From Litorimonas sp965205225 (GTDB taxonomy: Bacteria > Pseudomonadota > Alphaproteobacteria > Caulobacterales > Maricaulaceae), in the NCBI GenBank assembly GCA_965205225.1, contig CBDBFZ010000003.1, forward strand, positions 1,488,001-1,552,000: 64,000 bases of DNA. The letters are read 5' to 3'. Every line of letters begins with the position of its first letter. Within the stretch, counting starts at the first letter, position 1. Below are positions 7,742 to 15,932 of the stretch, piece by piece. The position numbers were made by a program, and so were the translations under genes. The notes under the pieces were generated by a model, which had not been told where the DNA came from, made no database searches, and was given only the letters and a program-made list of their open reading frames with translations.

Positions 7742-9823
7742 TCACGTCCCGCGACCCCAAGGCCGTTTCCGACGTTTTTCCGAAAGAACGAAACTCACCC
7801 GAATGGGAGTGCCGAGACGCAAATGCAGGCCTCCGCTTTGACGAAGGGTTTCAGTGTCGACCAGCATGGCGCCGCATGCTCGTCTTGCGACAGGTCCAGC
7901 TTGGCGGGATGGCAGGATGACCAGATCACTATCCATACAGGCATCCGGCAGTTCGGACGGTTCTTCAATGACCGAAACCGTAACGCCTTTGACCGTAAAT
8001 CGACACGCTAACACGTCGCACTGCGCCAGCACGTCGCGATAATCCACCCACTTCACAGTTGACAAGCCGCTGACTCTTGCAAACTGATCGCGACCATATC
8101 GGTCAGCCCGGAGGGATGTCGTTGCACCCCCGGTCTCGGTCAACAGGCTGACGCGGCCATCCTGATTGATCCGCAGATCGTAAGTCGGCGCGACCGTCCA
8201 GAACAGGAATGCCGTTAGCATCGTCAGGATACCAATTGCTGCGCTACGGCGCCTGCCCAGGCATGCACAGGCAAAGCCGAACCCATAAAGAGCAATAACC
8301 CAGGGTTGGCTCGCTTTGACCGTCCCGACCGCGCCAGGTAATCCGCTCACCCAATCGGCCACCTCTAACATGAAGCCGATCACCTGACTCATGGCGAATA
8401 GAGGTACAGACTCCAGATCCAGCGGCATGGCCATCAGCGAAACGATACCAAGGCCCATGACAAGCGGAAACACTGTCATCGCCGCCATATTGGCCAGCAA
8501 TCCATATTGCGCAATTCGGCCAAAATGCAGCAGGGCAAATCCACTCGTAGCCAAGCCTGCGATTAAGCTAGTTCCGAACAGGGAACCGTAAAAACTCGTA
8601 ATCCTGTCTAGCAAACCCTGGCGACGCCGGTGAGGCCGATAATCCTGCCATGCGCGAAAGATAACGATCATGGCAGCTACCGCAGAAAAGGACATCTGAA
8701 AACCGACGCTCATCAACGCTTCCGGACGAATGATAAGAGTCAAAAGCGCAGCGACGGCAACGGATCTCAGGCTGAGAACACGCCGATCAAGAATGACGGC
8801 AAGAAAGGCGATGCACACCATGATGTAGGCGCGCTGCGTGGCGACCGATGCCCCCGACAGGAGCAGATAGGCCGTTGCACAGAGAATGCCGATCATGGCG
8901 GCGATCTTGCGGACATCGCGGCCACGAGAAAGGCGCTGTATGGCCGCGAGAAGCATTGAGGCCACGACATAAACACCAAAGGCAACCATCCCCATGTGCA
9001 GACCGGATATCGCCAAGATATGTGCCAGCCCGGACGCTCTGAGACTTTCCGTCTGTGCATCGGGGATATTATCTCGAATGCCCGTCAGAAGTGCCGCTTG
9101 AAGCCCCGATGTATGTGCTGGTGCCGCGCTCAGCACTCGGTCGGAAATTTGGTGACGTATCGTGGCAATTCTGGCTTTGACCATATCGCGCAGGGATAGA
9201 TTCGGTTCGAAACTCTGCGCATCAGAAATGGCAAATCCCGTACCTGCTAGCCCGTCAAAAAATGCCCGCCGTCCAGGATCATAACCGCTCGGTGTCGCTG
9301 GCCCCGGCAAAGGCCCGATCACAGCATTGACATGGACCCCCTCGCCAATCTGCAGGTCTGGGAAATTTCGTCCGACCCGGATCCTGACTGTAGACGGCAC
9401 ACCCGTATCCAGCACAGGGTCAATGCTGGCCACCTCAATGGAAAGCCGCCGCATCCGCCCGCCGGTTTCGACCCGCGATACCCACCCCTTCACATTCATC
9501 CTCTGTTCGAACGCGACAGGATTTGGCGACACCAGATGCGTGTGCACGGCTGACCATGAAAATCCTGCCAGCAGAATGGCAACCATCGCCATCATTGCGG
9601 ACCAAGGGTAGACCAGACGAGACGCCAGGACGCAAACCGAGGCAGTTAGCAGGATTGATACAAGCCCTCCAGCTTCTGTTGGCCATGCGAAATAAACAGC
9701 AATCCCGACTCCGAACGCCATGATGGCGCTCTCAAATGATAACGCTGCGCCAATATGATCGGCCCAGAGGGGCCGATTTGCCGCTGCGAACATGCCGCTG
9801 GAATGGCTTCCAAATTCGATCAT
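7742..9823 (-). CDS. comEC: ComEC/Rec2-family DNA uptake channel protein
   Basis: Inner-membrane channel family that carries single-stranded DNA into the cytoplasm during natural transformation. It has 693 residues. Hydrophobic segments near the N-terminus are followed by a soluble domain at about 60-190 (DUF4131-like, containing GRRAFFDGLAGTGF) and then the Competence domain at about 225-500 with its signature AHILAISGLHMGMVA. The last 150 residues do not show the HxHxDH metal motif of the C-terminal metallo-beta-lactamase domain found in longer ComEC proteins. Function in DNA uptake is inferred from the family only. The lexA-comEC-gltX order is conserved in related genomes, interrupted here by IS elements. 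Confidence 0.88.
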   Translation of the reverse strand: MIEFGSHSSGMFAAANRPLWADHIGAALSFESAIMAFGVGIAVYFAWPTEAGGLVSILLTASVCVLASRLVYPWSAMMAMVAILLAGFSWSAVHTHLVSPNPVAFEQRMNVKGWVSRVETGGRMRRLSIEVASIDPVLDTGVPSTVRIRVGRNFPDLQIGEGVHVNAVIGPLPGPATPSGYDPGRRAFFDGLAGTGFAISDAQSFEPNLSLRDMVKARIATIRHQISDRVLSAAPAHTSGLQAALLTGIRDNIPDAQTESLRASGLAHILAISGLHMGMVAFGVYVVASMLLAAIQRLSRGRDVRKIAAMIGILCATAYLLLSGASVATQRAYIMVCIAFLAVILDRRVLSLRSVAVAALLTLIIRPEALMSVGFQMSFSAVAAMIVIFRAWQDYRPHRRRQGLLDRITSFYGSLFGTSLIAGLATSGFALLHFGRIAQYGLLANMAAMTVFPLVMGLGIVSLMAMPLDLESVPLFAMSQVIGFMLEVADWVSGLPGAVGTVKASQPWVIALYGFGFACACLGRRRSAAIGILTMLTAFLFWTVAPTYDLRINQDGRVSLLTETGGATTSLRADRYGRDQFARVSGLSTVKWVDYRDVLAQCDVLACRFTVKGVTVSVIEEPSELPDACMDSDLVILPSRQAGPVARRACGAMLVDTETLRQSGGLHLRLGTPIRVSFVLSEKRRKRPWGRGT

Positions 9824-9901
9824 GATCTTGCATAAAGCGCGCGCTGGCGAATGTTACAACCGCCTTGAGAGAGAATCTCCTAGGTTGTAGTGAAGAATTA
9901 A

Positions 9902-10255
9902 TCATTTGAGCCAGATTTTGATAGCTGCGATATAGACGAAGCCCATATAGTTTTGGATATGCTTGTCATATCGCGTAGCCACACGCCGGAACTGTTTGAG
10001 ATAGCCAAAGAAACGCTCGACAATATTACGTTCCTTATACAAAGCCATATCAGTTTGCCTTGGCTTGCGCGCATTTTTCCGGGACGGAATAACGGGCATA
10101 GCCCCGCTCTCATTCACCGCGTCTATAACGCACCGGCCATCATAGCCCTTATCCGCCAAGACATGATCCGCCTTAAACCCTGCCAATAAGGCGGCGGCTT
10201 GCGTCATTTCGCTACAATGCCCGCCCGTTGCTATCAGGCGCAGAGCTAAACCCAA
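9902..10255 (-). CDS. IS5-family transposase, C-terminal frame (orfB)
   Basis: C-terminal half of the DDE transposase of the element at 9883-10743. It holds the second catalytic Asp in VLADKGYDG and the Glu in RNIVERFFGYLKQFRR, followed by VATRYDK. It should be made as a fusion with orfA by frameshifting. The open frame begins just past the motif TTKIHGLTDA, which is also in this frame, so coding similarity starts a little upstream of its first start codon. It may be non-functional; see the 14-bp duplication at 10297-10324. Confidence 0.85.
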   Translation of the reverse strand: MGLALRLIATGGHCSEMTQAAALLAGFKADHVLADKGYDGRCVIDAVNESGAMPVIPSRKNARKPRQTDMALYKERNIVERFFGYLKQFRRVATRYDKHIQNYMGFVYIAAIKIWLK

Positions 10256-10709
10256 TGCATCTGTCAGCCCATGTATTTTTGTCGTCAGGCCGCCCTTGGA
10301 ACGTCCCCCCTGGAACGCCCCAATGCGTGGGCATCAGGCCCCCTTTTTTATGCCGCGCCCCGGCCGATTGGGCATGCGCCCGCACAATTGTGGCATCCAT
10401 CATCAGCCACTCTTGATCAGCGTGAGTGCGCAAGGCCTTAAAGACATCTTCTAAAACCCCGGCCTCAACCCAGAGATAATAACGCCGTTTGACACTGTCA
10501 AAACGCCCGAACCGTTCGGGTAAATCGCGCCAACGCCCGCCCGAACGGGCCATCCACAACAAAGCATCAATGAAAAGCCTGTTATTGGCGTTGCGACCCG
10601 GTTTCCCTGTGCTCCCATAAGGCAAATAAGGCTTTAAACGGCTCCATTGTTCATCCGTAAGTTCCTGATAACCAGACATATGTGCGCTCCTGACAAAATG
10701 AAGGAACAT
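10212..10709 (-). CDS. IS5-family transposase, N-terminal frame (orfA)
   Basis: N-terminal half of the IS5-family transposase (IS427-type two-frame layout). It contains LTDEQWSRLKPYLP, the DALLWMARSGGRWRDLPERFG block and the first catalytic Asp in MMDATIVRAHAQ. A slippery A6G5 run lies at the end of the true similarity (HKKGG); everything after it in this frame is out-of-frame sequence. A -1 slip there leads into PDAHALGRSRG, which fits the family. A 14-bp near-duplication then throws the reading out of register with orfB. Confidence 0.85.
   Translation of the reverse strand: MFLHFVRSAHMSGYQELTDEQWSRLKPYLPYGSTGKPGRNANNRLFIDALLWMARSGGRWRDLPERFGRFDSVKRRYYLWVEAGVLEDVFKALRTHADQEWLMMDATIVRAHAQSAGARHKKGGLMPTHWGVPGGTFQGRPDDKNTWADRCIGFSSAPDSNGRAL
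10297..10324. repeat. 14-bp near-perfect tandem duplication inside transposase
   Basis: On the minus strand attggggcgttcca (10324-10311) is followed by ggggggacgttcca (10310-10297). The two units share their last seven bases and 10 of 14 positions overall. Taking out 14 bases would join DAHALGRSRG and GLTTKIH in a single frame, so the duplication probably breaks the transposase. Confidence 0.75.
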
Positions 10710-10831
10710 TATAGAAAATAAAAGTTAACTCTTCACTACAACCTAGGCTCAGGACCTGTTAATTTCAGGAATTACCTTTTGATTGATCATTCCTTGCGGC
10801 AAGGGAGAGAGGTTGGCAGGAGGAAGAGACT

Positions 10832-11320
10832 ATGAAGACTGGAAATATTATACTGTCAGCGGCCCTGGCAGCCGGTCTGGCTGTGGCGGCCTGTCCGACC
10901 CTGTCGGCGGCGCAAGCTCAGCCTGACTGCGCGGCCTGGAATAGTGAGGCGTTCTTCAAGGTGTTCAGCGTCGGGGATGTGCGGGCCTGCCTACAGGCCG
11001 GGGCCGATCCCAAGGCGCGGGGCAAGTATGGCGCCACCCCGTTGCATTGGGCTGCGAGGGAGGACGACGTTGGGGCCATTGCCGCGCTGTTAGAGGCCGG
11101 GACCGATCCCAAGGCGCGGGGGGACAGTTTTGACCTCACCCCGCTGCACTTTGCTGCGGCTGTTGGCCGTGTCGATGCCATTGCAGCGCTGCTTGAGGCC
11201 GGGGCCGATCCCGGAGCGCGGAACAAGGATGACAAAACGCCGTTTGATCTGATTGCGGAGGATTCGCCGCTGATCGGGACGCCGGCCTATTGGCGGCTGC
11301 ATCAGGCCCGCTATGACTGA
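10832..11320 (+). CDS. Secreted ankyrin-repeat protein inside IS ends
   Basis: The 162-residue product has a Sec signal peptide (about 1-29, ending SAAQA) and then ankyrin repeats. A degenerate one covers about 43-63, two full repeats cover about 64-96 and 98-131 (cores GATPLHWAA and LTPLHFAA, each ending LLEAG-DP), and a partial one follows to about 145. Two Cys lie just after the signal. A strong AGGAGGA ribosome site (10818-10824) is 7 bases before the ATG. The frame is intact and looks more GC-rich than its neighbours, suggesting transfer. It lies between the inverted repeats of the IS5-family element, so it is a passenger gene. Ankyrin repeats bind proteins; the partner and role are unknown. 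Export to the periplasm or outside is inferred. Confidence 0.85.
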   Translation: MKTGNIILSAALAAGLAVAACPTLSAAQAQPDCAAWNSEAFFKVFSVGDVRACLQAGADPKARGKYGATPLHWAAREDDVGAIAALLEAGTDPKARGDSFDLTPLHFAAAVGRVDAIAALLEAGADPGARNKDDKTPFDLIAEDSPLIGTPAYWRLHQARYD

Positions 11321-11514
11321 CCGGTCGATCCTGCGTGCATCGGCATGGTCCTGTCTGGCTGAAATGGCGTGTCTCGACACCTCATACAGGGGTTTTCATA
11401 CGGAGGTTTGATTGTCTCCGGCGCGGCCACATCAACATATGGTAGGATCAGCTATCATGACCAAAATAACTGAAACAGAAGATGGCTATCCTGGCCACGA
11501 AACGGGTCACATCA

Positions 11515-12023
11515 ACAGAATTTCAAAACATTGCAGGTCGTTTCCCGGACGACGCCCGCAAAGAGCCGCCAGAGCCCGTGATGATCCAGACAGCGGGATG
11601 ATTGAGGCCACAATACATCGCAAAGCACACCGCACGGCGTAAGGCGGGCTAAACTCCAAACGTCACGCCCGCGTCGATGGTTTGGCATCCGATCATAATG
11701 GGCTTTACCCAAGGCCAAACCAGCGATCATATTGGAGCCCGGATATTCTATCCGGCTCTGTCCGACGACGCGAAGATACGGATTGGTGATAAAGGTTGTG
11801 ATCGTGATGCGTATCGCGCTGCGCTCAAAGACAAAGGGGTAACGCCTTGTATCAAAACGGAAATCCCCCGCAACTGACTGCAAAACACTCTATAAACAGC
11901 GCCATAAGGTCGAAAACATGTTCGCAAGGCTCAAGATTGGCGGAGGGTCGCAACACGATATGACCGTTGTGCTCACACCTTCTTCTCGGCCATACTCATC
12001 GCCGCTATCGTAATATACTGGAT
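11515..12023 (+). pseudogene. Decayed IS5-family transposase
   Basis: Fragments in shifting frames match the IS5 DDE transposase in the right order. They are FPDDARKEPPEPV; then a first catalytic region MIEATIHRKAHRTA that ends in a stop; then QTSDHIGARIFYPAL and IGDKGCDRDAYRAALKDKGVTPCI (second Asp region); then, after stops and shifts, DWRRVATRYDRC and a hydrophobic end IAAIVIYWI. At least three frame breaks are visible and the N-terminal part is absent. It cannot make an active enzyme. Confidence 0.8.
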
Positions 12024-12042
12024 TTAATGAGGCCTGAGCCTA

Positions 12043-13449
12043 ATGACCCGTCCCGTCCGCACCCGTTTCGCGCCGTCTCCAACCGGTTTTCTTCATATTG
12101 GAGGCGCTCGTACAGCGCTATTTAATCGCTATTTCGTTGACCATGTCGGCGGAGAGATGCTGCTCAGGATCGAGGATACGGATAAGGCCCGGTCCAGCGA
12201 TGCAGCCACTCAAGCTATCATTGACGGCCTTGACTGGCTGGGTGTTCGCCATGACGGCGACATAGTGTTCCAGAGTCAGAACCAGGCGTCCCATTTGGCG
12301 GCAGCTGAAACACTTCTGAAGAGCGGGGCCGCTTTCAAATGCTATCTGAACCCAGATGAGATCGACGTCGAACGCGCCCATGCTAGAGAGGCCGGTACGG
12401 CATTCCGCTCGCCCTATCGCGATGAACGCGACGGCAAAGGGGACTTCATTGTTCGCTTCCGCGTACCCGACGGCTCTACTTCCATACAGGATCAGGTTCA
12501 GGGCGACATTATTTGGGATAATTCAAATTTTGACGATCTGGTCCTGCTGCGCGCCGATGGGACACCCACTTATATGCTGGCGGTCGTCGTCGATGATCAC
12601 ACTATGGGCATCACCCACGTCATCCGCGGCGACGATCACCTCATTAATGCCGGTCGGCAGCAACAACTTTACGGCGCGCTCGATTGGGAGGTCCCGATCT
12701 GGGCGCATGTTCCGCTTATCCACGGCCCGGATGGCAAGAAGCTCTCCAAACGTCACGGCGCACTGGGCGCAGACGCCTATCGCGATATGGGCTACCTCGC
12801 ATCTGGCTTGCGAAACTATCTCGTCAAACTCGGCTGGGCGTATGGTGATCAGGAGGTCTTCCTCGACGATCGAGAGATTGCGCAGGTATTTACACTGGAC
12901 GGCATCAATGCGGCTCCATCCCGGCTCGACTTCGACAAGATGGACCACATCAATGCTCAGCATATTGACGAGCTTTCCACAGATGCCTTACTCTCTGCTG
13001 CTGAGCCCTTTTTTCAGGCTGAGGTTGGCCTCGCTTTTTCTGACATTGTTCGAGACCGGATTACGCAGGCCTTGCCAACGCTGCGCCCTCGATCGAAAAC
13101 ACTGATCGAACTCGCGCAAAACGCAGCCTATCTATTTGATTGTCGGCCGCTTGAGATTACAGGAAAAACAGCCAAACCTCTACGCCGTGAAGGTACAGCG
13201 CCACTCGTCGCTGCTTTGACATCCCGGTTGGAATCCTTAGAAGACGCTTCGTGGACGGCAGACAGGTTGCAAACGGTTCTAACCGACTTCGTTGCTGATC
13301 AAGAGATAGGCTTTGGCAAGATTGGAGCGCCCGTACGCGCCGCTCTGACCGCTGGTGCTCCCTCACCGGGTCTGCACGAAGTTCTGGCCTTTCTGGGCCG
13401 AACCGAGACCCTCGGCCGTATAGAAGATGCAACGCCCCTTATGGGCTGA
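12043..13449 (+). CDS. gltX: Glutamyl-tRNA synthetase
   Basis: Charges tRNA-Glu, an essential step for translation (and possibly tRNA-Gln by the indirect route). It is 468 residues, class I fold. It shows RFAPSPTGFLHIGGARTAL (HIGH motif) and KLSKRHGA (KMSKS loop). The start codon directly follows the TA flank of the IS element ending at 12040. The apparent ribosome site TGAGG (12028-12032) is therefore inside the IS terminal repeat, ten bases from the ATG. gltA follows after 13 bases, the order known from Caulobacter. Confidence 0.95.
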   Translation: MTRPVRTRFAPSPTGFLHIGGARTALFNRYFVDHVGGEMLLRIEDTDKARSSDAATQAIIDGLDWLGVRHDGDIVFQSQNQASHLAAAETLLKSGAAFKCYLNPDEIDVERAHAREAGTAFRSPYRDERDGKGDFIVRFRVPDGSTSIQDQVQGDIIWDNSNFDDLVLLRADGTPTYMLAVVVDDHTMGITHVIRGDDHLINAGRQQQLYGALDWEVPIWAHVPLIHGPDGKKLSKRHGALGADAYRDMGYLASGLRNYLVKLGWAYGDQEVFLDDREIAQVFTLDGINAAPSRLDFDKMDHINAQHIDELSTDALLSAAEPFFQAEVGLAFSDIVRDRITQALPTLRPRSKTLIELAQNAAYLFDCRPLEITGKTAKPLRREGTAPLVAALTSRLESLEDASWTADRLQTVLTDFVADQEIGFGKIGAPVRAALTAGAPSPGLHEVLAFLGRTETLGRIEDATPLMG

Positions 13450-13462
13450 ATTGAAGAGAGAC

Positions 13463-14767
13463 ATGGAAAACAAAGTCAAACAGATTGGTAAGTCTACAAT
13501 TTCCATCAAGGTTGACGAGGGTGTAGAATTTCCCATCCTCTCAGGCTCGATGGGTCAACCCGCAATTGATGTTCGTGCGCTGTCCAAACAAACTGGGCAT
13601 TTCACGTTTGATCCTGGTTATACATCTACCTGTTCGACAGAATCTCAGATAACCTTCATTGATGGCGGTAAAGGGCAGCTTCTCTATCGTGGCTACCCGA
13701 TTGAACAACTGGCGGAACAATCGACTTTCCTCGAAGTCGCTTACCTGCTGGTCAATGGCAATCTGCCGAACGAGAGTGAATTCAAGACTTTCAATGACAC
13801 GATCACCAATCACACAATGATTCATGATCAGATTGAGAGTTTCTTTCAGGGATTCCGCCGCGATTCCCATCCTATGGCGATGCTGACCGGCACGGTTGGA
13901 GCCCTGTCCGGCTTCTACCACGACGATCAACACACGACCGAAGATGAAGCCCGCAACATTGCGATCCACCGCATCATTGCCAAAATTCCAACCCTCGCGG
14001 CGCGCTGCTACAAGTATCGCATCGGGCAGCCGCATATCTATCCAGATAATTCGCTGTCATATGCCGGCAACTTCCTGCGCATGTGCTTTGCTGTCCCGGC
14101 TGAACCTTATGAAGTCAATCCGGTCATCGAATCGGCGATGGACAAGATCTTCATTCTTCACGCCGATCATGAACAGAATGCGTCGACATCGACCGTCCGA
14201 TTGGCGGGTTCATCGGGCGCCAACCCCTATGCCTGTATTGCCGCCGGGATTGCTTGCTTGTGGGGCCCAAGTCATGGCGGCGCCAATGAAGCCGCGCTCA
14301 ATATGCTGCGTGAAATCGGCACGGTTGACCGGATTCTGGAATATGTAGACCGCGCCAAAGACAAGTCTGATCCATTCCGCCTGATGGGATTTGGTCACCG
14401 TGTCTATAAAGCGACGGACCCGCGCGCCAATGTCATGCGCAAAACGACGCATGAAGTCCTAGGCGAACTTGGAATCAACAATCCGGTACTTGAGGTCGCG
14501 ATGGAACTTGAGAAGATCGCGACCAATGAAGATTACTTCGTCGAACGGGGTCTCTATCCAAATGTGGACTTCTATTCCGGCATCGTTCTGTCCGCTCTGG
14601 GCTTCCCAACAGATATGTTCACCGTGCTCTTCGCACTGGCCCGCACAACGGGTTGGATCAGTCAATGGAATGAAATGTTGGAAGATCCGAGTCAGCGCAT
14701 TGGCCGCCCACGTCAACTCTATACGGGTCCAACACAACGAGATTATGCTCCGATAACGAACCGCTAA
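13463..14767 (+). CDS. gltA: Citrate synthase
   Basis: First step of the TCA cycle: oxaloacetate plus acetyl-CoA to citrate. It has 434 residues, the long hexameric gram-negative type. The catalytic regions are FILHADHEQNASTSTVR, then GPSHGGANEAAL, and FGHRVYKATDPRA. The start MENKVKQIG at 13463 has a GAAGAGAG stretch upstream; a further in-frame ATG at 13427 lies inside gltX. It converges with lpxB one base apart; a terminator-like hairpin follows within lpxB. Confidence 0.95.
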   Translation: MENKVKQIGKSTISIKVDEGVEFPILSGSMGQPAIDVRALSKQTGHFTFDPGYTSTCSTESQITFIDGGKGQLLYRGYPIEQLAEQSTFLEVAYLLVNGNLPNESEFKTFNDTITNHTMIHDQIESFFQGFRRDSHPMAMLTGTVGALSGFYHDDQHTTEDEARNIAIHRIIAKIPTLAARCYKYRIGQPHIYPDNSLSYAGNFLRMCFAVPAEPYEVNPVIESAMDKIFILHADHEQNASTSTVRLAGSSGANPYACIAAGIACLWGPSHGGANEAALNMLREIGTVDRILEYVDRAKDKSDPFRLMGFGHRVYKATDPRANVMRKTTHEVLGELGINNPVLEVAMELEKIATNEDYFVERGLYPNVDFYSGIVLSALGFPTDMFTVLFALARTTGWISQWNEMLEDPSQRIGRPRQLYTGPTQRDYAPITNR

Positions 14768-14768
14768 C

Positions 14769-15932
14769 TTAACTCAAAATCGAAATAACCGCGTCGGTCG
14801 CTCGGTCAGATGCGCTTCCAGACCCGGCGCTCATGCGCCGGGTTTCGTGTTTCAATCTCTCCCTGACGGCTTCGGCAATATCAGGGTTTCCGATTATATC
14901 CATTAATGCTTGGCTAGGCGCATCTGTCATGATGTCCTGCTGAACGAATTCAGGCATCAACGGATCATCCAAGTTGGTGTCAGCCGAAGCGGCCGATATA
15001 TTAACCAGAGAGATGAAAGGTGGCCTGAACAATCTACGCGCCACAGCATATGTCAGAGGTGACAGCTGATACAGGACCACGGAGGGCACGCCTGCTGCGG
15101 CCAGCTGCGTCGTAATGGTCCCGGAACATGCAACAGCCCCGTCCATCGCCGACATCGCATCGACCAACTCACTTTGGTCGATCAGCCTAATGTCCCGTCC
15201 TTCGAGCCGCGGTTCAACCAGATGGCGGATAGGATCGGCGACAACACAGAGCGCCTGAAAATCGGGATATTCGTAGTTAAGACGATCATAAGCCAGAATG
15301 AGCGCAGGTCCGACACGTTCGATTTCCGAAGGGCGGCTGCCAAAAAAGAACCCGATGGTCATTGCGCCGGATTTCATTCCATGACGGCTAAGGAACGCCG
15401 TCCGGTCACCATTGGCATAATCCGTATCCAAAACAGGGTTGCCGACAAATGTCTGCGGCAATCCGGCCTTTTCAAAAAAAGGGGCGTCCATTTGCTGCGT
15501 CGACAGTAAATGATCGACATAGCGTGCCAGAATCCGGGCTCGTCCAGAACGCATGACCCAAACCTGCGGTGCGACATATTTGATAACATGTCCGCTAAAT
15601 CCTCGTACCTTGAGCGCTTTCGCAACCCGAACCATGAATCCCCAATTATCGATCAACACCACAGCACGGGGATTGGTTTTCAAAATGATTTGAGTCGCTT
15701 CGCGAACTTTTCTGAGAACAAATCCATAGGCTTTTAGGCCTTCAACAAACCCCAGGATCGCCAGACCGTTTATATCCATCCGGCTGTTAAGACCTGCCTC
15801 TTTCAGGGACGATCCACCAATAGCAGAGAGTTTGAGGGTTGGATTTTTCCGATGCAGAGCGCGGGCAAGTCCAGCACCGAGCTGATCGCCTGATGGTTCA
15901 GCCGCGACGATAAAAATATCAGGTTGATCCAC
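14769..15932 (-). CDS. lpxB: Lipid-A-disaccharide synthase
   Basis: Joins UDP-2,3-diacylglucosamine and lipid X into the lipid A disaccharide at the inner membrane. It is 387 residues from a GTG start at 15932 (VDQPDIFIVAAEPSGD), overlapping lpxI by 14 bp. Upstream in-frame starts would add sequence unlike the family. Motifs are FIVAAEPSGDQLGA at the N-terminus, KYVAPQVWVMR in the middle and ACSGTITTQLAAAGVPSVVLYQ near the nucleotide site. It is the last gene of the lpx block, converging with gltA. Confidence 0.93.
   Translation of the reverse strand: MDQPDIFIVAAEPSGDQLGAGLARALHRKNPTLKLSAIGGSSLKEAGLNSRMDINGLAILGFVEGLKAYGFVLRKVREATQIILKTNPRAVVLIDNWGFMVRVAKALKVRGFSGHVIKYVAPQVWVMRSGRARILARYVDHLLSTQQMDAPFFEKAGLPQTFVGNPVLDTDYANGDRTAFLSRHGMKSGAMTIGFFFGSRPSEIERVGPALILAYDRLNYEYPDFQALCVVADPIRHLVEPRLEGRDIRLIDQSELVDAMSAMDGAVACSGTITTQLAAAGVPSVVLYQLSPLTYAVARRLFRPPFISLVNISAASADTNLDDPLMPEFVQQDIMTDAPSQALMDIIGNPDIAEAVRERLKHETRRMSAGSGSASDRATDAVISILS
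14823..14853 (+). terminator. Probable gltX-gltA terminator, inside lpxB 3' end
   Basis: An 8-bp perfect GC stem (CCCGGCGC 14823-14830, loop TCAT, GCGCCGGG 14835-14842) is followed by TTTCGTGTTTC. It begins 56 bases after the gltA stop, so it can end that transcript although the DNA is also coding sequence for lpxB on the other strand. The T-tract is interrupted, so efficiency is uncertain. Confidence 0.55.

Larger units (their letters stand above)
9883..10743 (-). mobile_element. IS5-family insertion sequence (IS427-like), 861 bp
   Basis: The terminal inverted repeats match 18 of 19 bases: left GGTTGTAGTGAAGAATTAA (9883-9901) and right, read in reverse, GGTTGTAGTGAAGAGTTAA (10743-10725). 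The flanks are TA at 9881-9882 and 10744-10745; CTAG on both sides is an equally possible reading. Two overlapping minus-strand frames encode the DDE transposase. It is inserted precisely in the left TA flank of a second, older IS5-family element (10746-12040). Confidence 0.93.
10746..12040 (+). mobile_element. IS5-family element carrying an ankyrin-repeat gene, decayed transposase
   Basis: The left end reads GGCTCAGGACCTGTTAA (from 10746). The right end, read in reverse from 12040, is GGCTCAGGCCTCATTAA. Both ends are flanked by TA (10744-10745 and 12041-12042). Inside lie an intact ankyrin gene (10832-11320) and then the broken C-terminal two-thirds of an IS5-family transposase (about 11515-12023). 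The usual transposase N-terminus is missing where the ankyrin gene sits. Removing this and the nested IS would join the comEC upstream region directly to the gltX ATG. Confidence 0.78.

Noticed and set aside
11412..11642. 76-residue plus-strand frame downstream of the ankyrin gene
   Set aside because: Its second half holds decayed transposase sequence (MIEATIHRKAHRTA), so it is part of the pseudogene, not a separate gene.
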